From an uncultured Ruminococcus sp. (GTDB lineage: Bacteria; Bacillota; Clostridia; Lachnospirales; Lachnospiraceae), in assembly GCA_900553885.1 (NCBI GenBank), contig USFD01000033.1, positions 1-31,741 on the forward strand: a stretch of 31,741 nt of DNA, read 5' to 3'. Below are positions 8,799-16,017 of the stretch, in pieces. The notes under the pieces were generated by a model. It was not told the DNA's origin, made no database searches, and worked only from the letters and a program-made list of their open reading frames with translations. The position numbers and the translations under genes are program-made. Each line of letters opens with the position of its first letter. The stretch's first letter is position 1.

Positions 8799-10059
8799 AT
8801 TTATTTCCAGTGTTGCAGGGTATGTGCAGAAGTATGCAGCAGCATACGGCATTCTGGTACATTCCCCCGTGATCGCACAGGCAGTCCTGGAATCCGGCTG
8901 GGGCGGGAGTAAACTCTCGTCCCAGTACCACAATTATTTTGGATTAAAGTGTGGTAGCAGATGGACTGGAAAGTCCGTGAACATGAAAACACAGGAAGAG
9001 TATACACCGGGAACGCTTACAACGATCAGTGACAATTTCCGTGTATACGATTCGATGGAAGAGGGGATCAAAGGTTATTTCGAGTTTATCCAGCTGCCCC
9101 GTTACCGGAACCTGAAAGGAATCACGGATCCTGAGAAGTACCTTGAGACTATCCGTGCTGACGGCTATGCAACATCGTCTTCCTACGTGGAAAACTGCAT
9201 GAAACTTATCCGCCAGTACGGTCTGACAAAATATGATGAAGGAGAAAAGAAAACGATGGGAAAGACAGCAGAGAGCGTATTAAACGTGATGAGGGGATGG
9301 CTCGGATTTAATGAATCCAACGGAAGATTCAAAGAGATCATTGACCTGTATAACAGTACAAAACCACTGCCGAGAGGGTATGCCGTGAAATACAGTGATG
9401 AGTGGTGTGACACCTGTGTATCTGCCGCAGCAGTTAAGGCGGGGTGTGAAGAACTTATCGGCAGGGAGTGCGGTGTGGAGAAGCACATTGAGATCTTTAA
9501 GCAGAAAGGAATCTGGATCGAGGACGGCACGATCACACCAAAGCCTGGGTATGTGATCGCATATAACTGGGACAGATCAACACAGCCGAATGACGGATAT
9601 GCAGACCATATCGGATATGTTGAATCCGTGTCAGGTAGTAATATTACAGTCATTGAAGGAAATAAGGGAGAAGCGGTGGCAAGGCGTGTGATCCCTGTCG
9701 GATGGGGATATATCCGGGGATACGCTGCACCAAAGTACGATGCAGCAACAGTAACACCCGTACCGTCCGCGGCTGAGAAGAGTGTGAAAGAGGTGGCAAA
9801 AGAAGTCCTGGCAGGAAAATGGGGAAACGGAGAAGAACGCAAGAACCGTCTGAAAGCTGCCGGATATGATTATGCTGCCGTGCAGACAAAAGTCAACCAG
9901 ATTGCAAAAGGTACAGCTAATCAGAAATCAATTGATGCGGTTGCCCGTGAAGTTATCCGGGGCAAGTGGGGAAATGGTGCTGACAGAAAGAAAAGGATCA
10001 CCTCTGCAGGATATGATTATTCCGCAGTACAGAAAAGGGTAAATGAACTCCTGAAATAA
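8785..10059 (+). CDS. Modular endolysin: GH73 + CHAP-like + two CW_7 repeats
   Basis: The 424-aa product cuts host peptidoglycan at lysis. The start is ATG 8785, preceded by GAGGGAG inside the holin gene; a longer frame from 8698 only mirrors the holin. Residues 1-150 are a glucosaminidase-type GH73 domain with the expected catalytic Glu36 in AVLESGWGG. Residues about 155-325 look like a CHAP/NlpC-type amidase, with Cys208 (DEWCDTC), His275 (DHIGYV) and Glu291/Asn293 (VIEGN) as the likely active site. The C-terminus carries two CW_7 (Cpl-7) wall-binding repeats, each with a GKWGNG core and AGYDY(A/S)AVQ. No signal peptide is seen, so export depends on the holin. Two catalytic domains with different bond specificities make this a bifunctional lysin. 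Confidence 0.9.
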   Translation: MTKNEFISSVAGYVQKYAAAYGILVHSPVIAQAVLESGWGGSKLSSQYHNYFGLKCGSRWTGKSVNMKTQEEYTPGTLTTISDNFRVYDSMEEGIKGYFEFIQLPRYRNLKGITDPEKYLETIRADGYATSSSYVENCMKLIRQYGLTKYDEGEKKTMGKTAESVLNVMRGWLGFNESNGRFKEIIDLYNSTKPLPRGYAVKYSDEWCDTCVSAAAVKAGCEELIGRECGVEKHIEIFKQKGIWIEDGTITPKPGYVIAYNWDRSTQPNDGYADHIGYVESVSGSNITVIEGNKGEAVARRVIPVGWGYIRGYAAPKYDAATVTPVPSAAEKSVKEVAKEVLAGKWGNGEERKNRLKAAGYDYAAVQTKVNQIAKGTANQKSIDAVAREVIRGKWGNGADRKKRITSAGYDYSAVQKRVNELLK

Positions 10060-10065
10060 GGATAT

Positions 10066-10103
10066 GGCTGATGGTCTGTAATGACTGTCAGCCGTATTTT
10101 TTT
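10066..10103 (+). terminator. Terminator after lysis genes
   Basis: GGCTGA (10066-10071) pairs with TCAGCC (10088-10093), and the stem can extend inward with GTC/GAC after a 2x2 mismatch. A seven-T run follows at 10097-10103. It closes the late transcript and isolates the recombinase genes. Confidence 0.8.
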
Positions 10104-10209
10104 CAGTTTATGCCAAGGAAAGAAAGGTGAAAGGTATCAAAGAAAACACTTGCTATTATTGGCTTTCAGAGTGATATATAGACTACCAAAACGGAAGGAG
10201 ATAAGGCTT

Positions 10210-11718
10210 GTGGAAATTCAGATCAGGGAAGGCAGCAGGGAACAGAAAAGAAAATTGAAAGTCTGTGCATACTGCCGTGTATCGACAGATGCGGATGAAC
10301 AGGAAAATTCACTGGAAAATCAGGTCAGGCATTATGAGACGGTCATAAAAGCAAATCCGGATTATGAATATGCCGGAGTTTACAGTGACTTTGCCATATC
10401 GGGATTTAAAGAAAAGAGACCCGGTCTGCAGAAGATGCTTGCCGATGCAGAAAAAGGTAAGATAGACCTTATACTAACAAAATCAGTATCACGTTTTGCA
10501 AGAAACACCTCAATCGTTCTGGAAGCTACACGAAAGCTGAAAGAATTGAATGTAGGTGTTTTTTTTGAACTTCAGAATATCAATACGCTGTCAGGGGAAG
10601 GGGAGCTTATGCTTACGATCCTTGCAGCATTCGCACAGGCAGAAAGCGAGAGCGGAAGCGTTGGTGCAAAGATGGTGTACCAGAGAAAGTACGAGGCGGG
10701 GATTCCCGTACAGTACCTTGAGCGTTCTTTCGGCTATACGAAAGATGAAAGGGGCGTATTTATTGCTGACGAAGCGGAAGCCGTATGGGTAAGAAAAATC
10801 TATGAGATGGCAGCAGACGGATATACTCCGGCAACAATCAAAAGATACCTGAATGAAAACGGGGTAAAGACCGTGGGCGGTGCAGAATGGATCGACAGCA
10901 CGGTGTTCCGTCTCATTGAGAATGAAATCTACAAAGGCGATTACATCATGCACAAGCATTTTGTGAATGAAGAAAGAAAACTGGTCAGGAACAGGGGAGA
11001 AGTGGATGCGTGGTACATCGAGGATGACCATGAAGCCATTGTTTCCCCAAAACTCTGGCAGAAGGCACAGGACGCATTGGAAGCAAAAAGGGATTATCTT
11101 GCGGAAGGTTCGGTAATCGAAGAATTCACGGAAGAAAATTATCCATACATGAACAGAATCTATTGTGCCAGATGCGGACACCCGCTTTACAAAAGAATCT
11201 ACAGTAACGGCAACAGGCTGAACTGGGGATGCAGTGGTACAAAGCGGTATGGGAAGTCTTTCTGTGAAGGAATAAACATTCCGGACGGAGTCCTGCGCGG
11301 GGCATGGCATTTCGGTGAAAATATGTATATAGGGGAAAAACAGACAGATAAGGGGAAAAAGGAATTCACCTATCTGAAAGAAGCATCATGGAAAAGAAGG
11401 CATAAGAAGAAAGAGCCGGAGCCGATTCCTGAAAATACGGAAACAGAGTATCCGTACAGGGAGAAGATCTTCTGCGGATTATGCGGAAGCAGACTCGTGA
11501 GGCATGTAAACACCAAAAACCATAAGGTCATATGGGTATGCAATGGGAGAAAGCGGAAGGGGAAAGACTTCTGTGACGGGACAAGGGTTCCGGATATCAT
11601 CATAAAGGGATGGGGAGAGATCAAAAAAGATATTTATATTCAGAGAAAGGATGAGAAGAATGGCAAGAAGCGTTACAGTTATACCAGCAAGAAGCCAAAA
11701 GGTGCGGACAGGGCATAA
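10210..11718 (+). CDS. Large serine recombinase 1 with duplicated zinc ribbon
   Basis: Large serine recombinases join attP and attB through a covalent phosphoserine. The start is GTG 10210 (502 aa), nine bases after GGAAGGAG; the open frame reaches back to 10081 but there runs through the upstream terminator. Residues 16-155 are the resolvase domain with catalytic Ser25 (CAYCRVSTD) and SVSRFARN. The recombinase domain lies near 185-305. Two zinc-ribbon modules follow: Cys319/322/341/352 and Cys422/425/444/455, with identical spacing (3, 19, 11) and a constant offset of 103 residues, each followed by a related PD(G/I)-type segment. One zinc ribbon is the usual number. The 3' end overlaps recombinase 2 by 59 bases. 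Could be the integrase itself or one subunit of a pair. Confidence 0.9.
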   Translation: MEIQIREGSREQKRKLKVCAYCRVSTDADEQENSLENQVRHYETVIKANPDYEYAGVYSDFAISGFKEKRPGLQKMLADAEKGKIDLILTKSVSRFARNTSIVLEATRKLKELNVGVFFELQNINTLSGEGELMLTILAAFAQAESESGSVGAKMVYQRKYEAGIPVQYLERSFGYTKDERGVFIADEAEAVWVRKIYEMAADGYTPATIKRYLNENGVKTVGGAEWIDSTVFRLIENEIYKGDYIMHKHFVNEERKLVRNRGEVDAWYIEDDHEAIVSPKLWQKAQDALEAKRDYLAEGSVIEEFTEENYPYMNRIYCARCGHPLYKRIYSNGNRLNWGCSGTKRYGKSFCEGINIPDGVLRGAWHFGENMYIGEKQTDKGKKEFTYLKEASWKRRHKKKEPEPIPENTETEYPYREKIFCGLCGSRLVRHVNTKNHKVIWVCNGRKRKGKDFCDGTRVPDIIIKGWGEIKKDIYIQRKDEKNGKKRYSYTSKKPKGADRA

Positions 11719-13054
11719 GGTGGTACAGGAAAAGAAGATAAGGGTGGCAGCCTACTGCCGTGTGTCAACGGACCAGGAAGACCAGCTCCACAGCTTTGAA
11801 GCACAGGTCGAGTATTATACAAAATATATCAATGAGCATGAGAATTATGAAATGGCCGGCATTTATGCAGATGAGGGAATCTCGGGTACAAATACAAAGA
11901 GAAGGGAACAGTTCAAAAAGATGATTGCAGACTGCGAGGGCGGTAAGATAGACCTTGTCATAACAAAATCCATCAGCCGTTTTGCAAGGAACACGCAGGA
12001 CTGCCTGGCATATTCCAGAAAATTAAAGAACTTGGGGATCGGCATCATATTTGAGAAGGAAAACATCAACACGCTGGATTCAACGGGAGAGCTTCTGTTC
12101 ACCATCTTAAGTTCCCTTGCACAGGATGAATCAAGAAACATTTCAGAAAACTGTAAATGGGGCATCCGCACGAAATTCAAGAACGGTGAGATGCATCTCA
12201 ACACATTCAAGTTCCTCGGATACGATAAGGATGAGAACGGGAAGCTTGTCATCAATAAGGAACAGGCAAAGACAGTGAGAAGGATATACAGGGACTTCCT
12301 TATCGGAATCAATCCGGCACAGATCGCAAAGGAACTGACGGAAGAGAAAGTTCCGGGATGTCTGGGGCAGACAAAATGGTATCCAAGCACGGTCACAGGA
12401 ATCCTAAAACAGGAAAAACACATGGGTGATGCACTTCTGCAGAAGACCTATACTGCAGACTTCCTTACCAAGAGACAGGTCAGAAACAACGGTGAGATCG
12501 CACAGGTCTATGTAAAGGACAGCCATAAGGGGATCATAGATAAGCAGACATGGAATGCGGTACAGGAAGAATTCGACCGCAGGGAAAAGTTCATGGAAGC
12601 GCACGGCACGGACAGGTACAGTTACGGTGCGGACTGCATGCCGTTCTGTGAGAAGGTGTTCTGCGGGGAATGCAAAAGCCTGTTCACGAGACATTCATGG
12701 AGATCAAGGGGAATCGTACAGTGGCAGTGCAAGAACCACAGAAAAGACGGGAAAGTGGCATGCACGAATGCCTACGTTGATAATGCAGACCTGGAAAAGG
12801 GATTTGTAAAAGCATTCAACAGACTGGTCACGGACAGGGATAAGCATATGGAAAGATGGCAGCAGATGAAGTCGGAGGGGACACCGCTTGAAAAGATCAG
12901 GGCGGGGCAGATGATGGAAGCTGTGGGAAATGAACCGCTTACCAGATTCGTCCCGGAGATCGCACAGCTTGTCCTCTGTGAAGTGACGGTGCTCGGTGCG
13001 AAAAAATATGAGTTCTTCTTTCTGGAAGGCAGCAGGGTAAAGGTTTCCGTGTAG
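11660..13054 (+). CDS. Large serine recombinase 2
   Basis: A 464-aa serine recombinase. ATG 11660 is preferred over ATG 11651 because AGAAAGG sits nine bases upstream and the resulting N-terminus MARSVTVIPA is the form seen in many clostridial recombinases. Residues 27-170 hold the resolvase domain with catalytic Ser36 (AAYCRVSTD) and SISRFARN; the recombinase domain is near 190-310; a single zinc ribbon has Cys335/338/357/368, the same 3-19-11 spacing as recombinase 1. The C-terminal ~90 residues are helical and probably carry the coiled-coil part. Translation is likely coupled to recombinase 1. Its stop faces that of the minus-strand ParB-like gene with one base between. Confidence 0.92.
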   Translation: MARSVTVIPARSQKVRTGHKVVQEKKIRVAAYCRVSTDQEDQLHSFEAQVEYYTKYINEHENYEMAGIYADEGISGTNTKRREQFKKMIADCEGGKIDLVITKSISRFARNTQDCLAYSRKLKNLGIGIIFEKENINTLDSTGELLFTILSSLAQDESRNISENCKWGIRTKFKNGEMHLNTFKFLGYDKDENGKLVINKEQAKTVRRIYRDFLIGINPAQIAKELTEEKVPGCLGQTKWYPSTVTGILKQEKHMGDALLQKTYTADFLTKRQVRNNGEIAQVYVKDSHKGIIDKQTWNAVQEEFDRREKFMEAHGTDRYSYGADCMPFCEKVFCGECKSLFTRHSWRSRGIVQWQCKNHRKDGKVACTNAYVDNADLEKGFVKAFNRLVTDRDKHMERWQQMKSEGTPLEKIRAGQMMEAVGNEPLTRFVPEIAQLVLCEVTVLGAKKYEFFFLEGSRVKVSV

Positions 13055-13068
13055 CTCACCCGGAAACC
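13042..13068. other. Hairpin spanning two convergent stop codons
   Basis: GGTTTCCG (13042-13049) and CGGAAACC (13061-13068) form a perfect 8-bp stem. The stop codons of recombinase 2 (+) and the ParB-like gene (-) both lie in its 11-base loop. There is no T-run on either side, so it may be a processing or mRNA-stability element rather than a true terminator. Confidence 0.55.
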
Positions 13069-13994
13069 CCGCTGTCATGAAGTCCGAACAGTTCCATCTG
13101 GCTGCTTTCACCGTCCGCATCCCCGGGTTCAGGAATGTCGGACGGTTCTTCTTCCATGTCCTTTTTATGCGGAAGTTTATGGGTATAAAGTTTATCCCAG
13201 GTAAGCGGATTACGGCTTTTTTTGTTGTAGTATATCAGTATGGCTTCCGCAAATCCGAGTGAGCCGGAACGCCTGTCCTTTGCAGTGCGGGCGAGTTCCT
13301 TGATGGATATCCTTCCGAGCTTTTCCTTAAATACATCATCTTTTATGGCATCACCGTAAGCGTTTAGGAAACGTGCCAGTCCGTTCATCATGTTTGCACT
13401 GAAGGACTGGGATGCCCCTTCCCATGTGGCTGCAATGAGACGGATGACATGGTCGAGCATATGGTAGCCGTATTTGTCGTGGATGTTTTCCAGGGTTGCG
13501 ACAGCGCAGATACCGCCCGGTGTCGTGGTGGATGCGATGGTAAGGTCATAGGATTCCACCAGGTCACGGATGATGAGCTGTTTGTCATTGCCGGCCTCTA
13601 TGTTTGCCATGAATATCTCATAAGGCAGCAGGGGCTTTACATATTTCATCTGGTTTGCAAAGATATCCGCTTCATGTTCATATCCGAGGTCATCGTATAC
13701 CATGCACCACACGGGTGTCTCCCTGGATCCTGAAACGAGGGCAACGATCTCAATGGTGTGCTGCCCGTTGAATACATAGTTGATGCCGTTCCTCCGGCTG
13801 ACCTTTACGGGATTTATCTGGTACAGATCAAAGTTGGCGGCAGCACGCTGGACATGGTGCTGTGAGAGGTTGCGCTGGTATTCCTGGTTGGATACGAGAT
13901 TCCTGATAGGGATCTGTTCAAAGTGTACTTTTGGGACGAACTGCATCAGGTCAATGGCCTGTGGCGTTTGTCCGGCTGTCTGTTCTTCTGTCAT
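13056..13994 (-). CDS. ParB-like protein A (NGQH type)
   Basis: Last gene of the five-gene minus-strand operon. Start is the ATG at 13994 (312 aa), nine bases after a perfect AGGAGG (14004-14009); longer in-frame starts overlap that site. Residues about 20-110 resemble the ParB/sulfiredoxin fold, with a conserved-looking FNGQHTIEIV (NGQH at 76-79) where classic ParB has a DG-H/E-R-type motif; the pattern recalls DUF6551-type phage proteins. The C-terminal half is helical and ends in an acidic tail (EEEPSDIPEPGDADGE). Such domains bind DNA and may bind or hydrolyse nucleotides. It overlaps the upstream ParB-like gene by 44 bases. No partner ParA is nearby, so partition is unlikely. Confidence 0.7.
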   Translation of the reverse strand: MTEEQTAGQTPQAIDLMQFVPKVHFEQIPIRNLVSNQEYQRNLSQHHVQRAAANFDLYQINPVKVSRRNGINYVFNGQHTIEIVALVSGSRETPVWCMVYDDLGYEHEADIFANQMKYVKPLLPYEIFMANIEAGNDKQLIIRDLVESYDLTIASTTTPGGICAVATLENIHDKYGYHMLDHVIRLIAATWEGASQSFSANMMNGLARFLNAYGDAIKDDVFKEKLGRISIKELARTAKDRRSGSLGFAEAILIYYNKKSRNPLTWDKLYTHKLPHKKDMEEEPSDIPEPGDADGESSQMELFGLHDSGVSG

Positions 13995-14967
13995 CTGGAT
14001 CATCCTCCTCAAGCTGCGAAAGCAGTCTGGTTATTTTTCTTGTTAGGTTTAACAGCTGCATCTTCACTTCACGCCTTGCATTAACTGATGTGGAAGGAAA
14101 ATCTGTAAGCTCCATGGTCCTTGATATGGTCTTTGACCATGAAGGTATCGTAAATTTAAGACTCTCGAGTTCCGCATCCGGGTCAGTGGCGGGCATCTGC
14201 TTTATTCCGGCTTCGGCACTTTCCTTTTCCCGTTTTATCCTTCTTGAGTCCGGTTTTCCGGTGGGAAGCCTCTGCCACCGGAGTTCGTGCCGGAGCTGGG
14301 AGTATCCGATGCGGTCTATAGATCCGCTGTCCAAGAGCCTTTTCAGTCCGTTGATATCCTCAATGGGAAGACGGGAGAGTTCTATGATATTTTCATGGGA
14401 TACACGGAGTTTCCCGTTTAATATCTTTTCTGCGATCTCCGGGCTTTTCCGTTTCAGGTCATCGACCGCACGGGCATAAATATCATATTTTGTCACGGTG
14501 GAAAAACCAAAATTAAATTCATTGCCTATGATGGTGGCAATATCCGTCTTACGGACATATTTCTGTGACACCTGTCCGTCTGCATTCAGTTCCGTGCCAG
14601 GGTGTTTTTTCATGAATTCATCACTGGCGGTATTCATGTCCGCACGGAATAGTCTGCCTATCAGGTATTTTTTGTATTCCCCGGTAAGGTCTGTACGTTT
14701 GAGCTGTTCATGGCAGATAAAAGAGATTGCCTTATCACGGCTTTCAAACATGGTGCGCCGGATGTTGAAATGGATATCCCATTTCGTACAGATCTTATAA
14801 CGCAGACGACCCTCAAGTATGATACCGTTCCATACACATACAGGCTCCAGGCATCCGTGGTCAAAGATGTTTTCTTCGAGTTCTTCCAGGTACTTTTCTT
14901 CCCTTGGCTGTATCAGCTCATCAAATTCCGGATCCGTCTGAAGTTCCGGGACTGGTCTGTTTTTCAT
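13951..14967 (-). CDS. ParB-like protein B (EGR variant)
   Basis: A 338-aa protein with a ParB N-terminal-like domain at residues about 5-110: the helix YLEELEENIFDHG, then EPVCVWNGIILEGRLRYKIC and later HEQLKRTDLTGEYKKYLIG. In related phage proteins I expect DGHNRY at the LEGRLRY position, so the usual His is replaced and nucleotide handling may differ. Residues about 145-260 look like the helical DNA-binding middle domain. The C-terminus (about 295-338) is an acidic/basic helix ending in a low-complexity tail. GGAGG lies eight bases before ATG 14967, and the start overlaps the preceding stop as ATGA. Probable DNA-binding accessory factor of the recombinase operon. Confidence 0.72.
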   Translation of the reverse strand: MKNRPVPELQTDPEFDELIQPREEKYLEELEENIFDHGCLEPVCVWNGIILEGRLRYKICTKWDIHFNIRRTMFESRDKAISFICHEQLKRTDLTGEYKKYLIGRLFRADMNTASDEFMKKHPGTELNADGQVSQKYVRKTDIATIIGNEFNFGFSTVTKYDIYARAVDDLKRKSPEIAEKILNGKLRVSHENIIELSRLPIEDINGLKRLLDSGSIDRIGYSQLRHELRWQRLPTGKPDSRRIKREKESAEAGIKQMPATDPDAELESLKFTIPSWSKTISRTMELTDFPSTSVNARREVKMQLLNLTRKITRLLSQLEEDDPDDRRTDSRTNATGH

Positions 14968-15356
14968 ACTGATTCCTCCGTTCGGGTCATATCATCTACA
15001 AGCACGCATTCATTCATGGAAAAGCTGGCAAGACATTCTTTTGGATTCAGTGCACCGTAGATACGGTAGCTGCGGTTGTCCTCCAGATATATGCCCGTAT
15101 GCCGTAATGCCTGTAAAAGTTCCGTACTGTATAATTCGTAACAGTAACGGCTGTCGGCTTTAGTGTAGCGTACACGGTGGGCAAGGTAATCCTTACGCAC
15201 ACTTTTCCGTATGGCGATCATGCTGTCCTGTGGGTTTACAAGCAGCTGGATATACTCCGGGTCACCGAGCATATGGAGCGTGAGCTTGTGTATGCGTATC
15301 CTGTTCTTCTTTAAGTCAATGCATAGGACCGGCTTCAAAGAGGTTTCTCTGTTCAT
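14964..15356 (-). CDS. Short free-standing relative of the recombinase 3 C-terminal domain
   Basis: A 130-aa protein starting at ATG 15356, nine bases after AGGAGG; the frame extends upstream, but that part only mirrors the preceding gene. Residues about 14-120 follow the same pattern as the C-terminus of recombinase 3: an IRIHKLTLHML strand/helix, then EYIQLLVNPQDSMIAIRKS (compare VQILVNPDEKKLAVR and VELLIHPKKLVFAVR), then SYRIYGAL (compare RYKLLGKL, RYRITGVK). I do not recognise a named family. It overlaps its neighbours by 41 and 4 bases. It is too short to be a recombinase and has no zinc ribbon; an accessory or architectural role is inferred from operon and homology. Confidence 0.7.
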   Translation of the reverse strand: MNRETSLKPVLCIDLKKNRIRIHKLTLHMLGDPEYIQLLVNPQDSMIAIRKSVRKDYLAHRVRYTKADSRYCYELYSTELLQALRHTGIYLEDNRSYRIYGALNPKECLASFSMNECVLVDDMTRTEESV

Positions 15357-16017
15357 AATGCTGTTCCTCCTTTTCTGGATGTTCTGTTTTTTCTTCTTCC
15401 GGTTCAGCGGTGTTGTTTTCGGAGATGCCGAACACTGCATAACCGTCAAACATGTTGACCTGTAAACTGCTCTGGTGTTCCTCGACAGGCACACCGAACT
15501 GGTTCTGCCATTCTTCCGGATAGCTTGGCGTGCGGGACGCTTTTATCTTTCCGTCTTCCTTCTCCTCACGCACGAAGATCTCAGGCGTGGTGAGGTCAAA
15601 GACAAAGAGCAGTTCATTGTCTGACCGTATCAGCTTCCCAAGCAGTTTATAGCGGTAGGATGAATTCCATCCCATAAGCGACACAACCTTGGCAAAAAAG
15701 ATACGGCAGGTGATCTGCCTTGGAGAGCGTTTTGCCGTTGCGGAGCACCACCGGAAGGAATCCTTCTCATCCTCCTGGCATGGACGCACCGCCAGTTTCT
15801 TTTCATCCGGGTTTACGAGTATCTGCACGAAATCCGTATCCGGCAGCTTTTTTATGCATGCGGTGTTTACGGATACCTTGCTGGAATTAAAAGTAAAGGA
15901 CGGTTCGTAGGTATGGGCGAAGAACTCGCCGCGGACGACCTGATACCCGTCATAGCTGAAAGCATCATCCTCGGTCACGGGAATGGTATTCTTTTCATCG
16001 TTTGTCTGTATGTTCAT
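15316..16017 (-). CDS. Free-standing homologue of the recombinase 3 C-terminal domain
   Basis: A 233-aa protein with AAGGAG eight bases before ATG 16017; it overlaps recombinase 3 by 23 bases and the next gene by 41. Residues about 24-175 align along their whole length with residues about 399-565 of recombinase 3: GYQVVRGEFF versus GYEIARSQFF, then RSPRQITCRIFF, LMGWNSSYRYKLLG versus LLGWNDDCRYRITG, TTPEIFV versus SEPEIFI, and YPEEWQNQFG versus YPPDWADTFG. The tail after residue 190 is acidic and low complexity. No catalytic motif is seen. The domain is probably DNA- or protein-binding; a regulator or partner of the recombinase is an inference from the shared domain. Confidence 0.75.
   Translation of the reverse strand: MNIQTNDEKNTIPVTEDDAFSYDGYQVVRGEFFAHTYEPSFTFNSSKVSVNTACIKKLPDTDFVQILVNPDEKKLAVRPCQEDEKDSFRWCSATAKRSPRQITCRIFFAKVVSLMGWNSSYRYKLLGKLIRSDNELLFVFDLTTPEIFVREEKEDGKIKASRTPSYPEEWQNQFGVPVEEHQSSLQVNMFDGYAVFGISENNTAEPEEEKTEHPEKEEQHYEQRNLFEAGPMH

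Noticed and set aside
10081..10209. N-terminal extension of recombinase 1 to ATG 10081
   Set aside because: It passes through the lysis-module terminator, and the strong Shine-Dalgarno at 10193-10200 fits GTG 10210.
13056..14967. ParB-like genes as a plasmid partition system
   Set aside because: There is no ParA-type ATPase or parS-like array, and the genes are coupled to a recombinase in a prophage.
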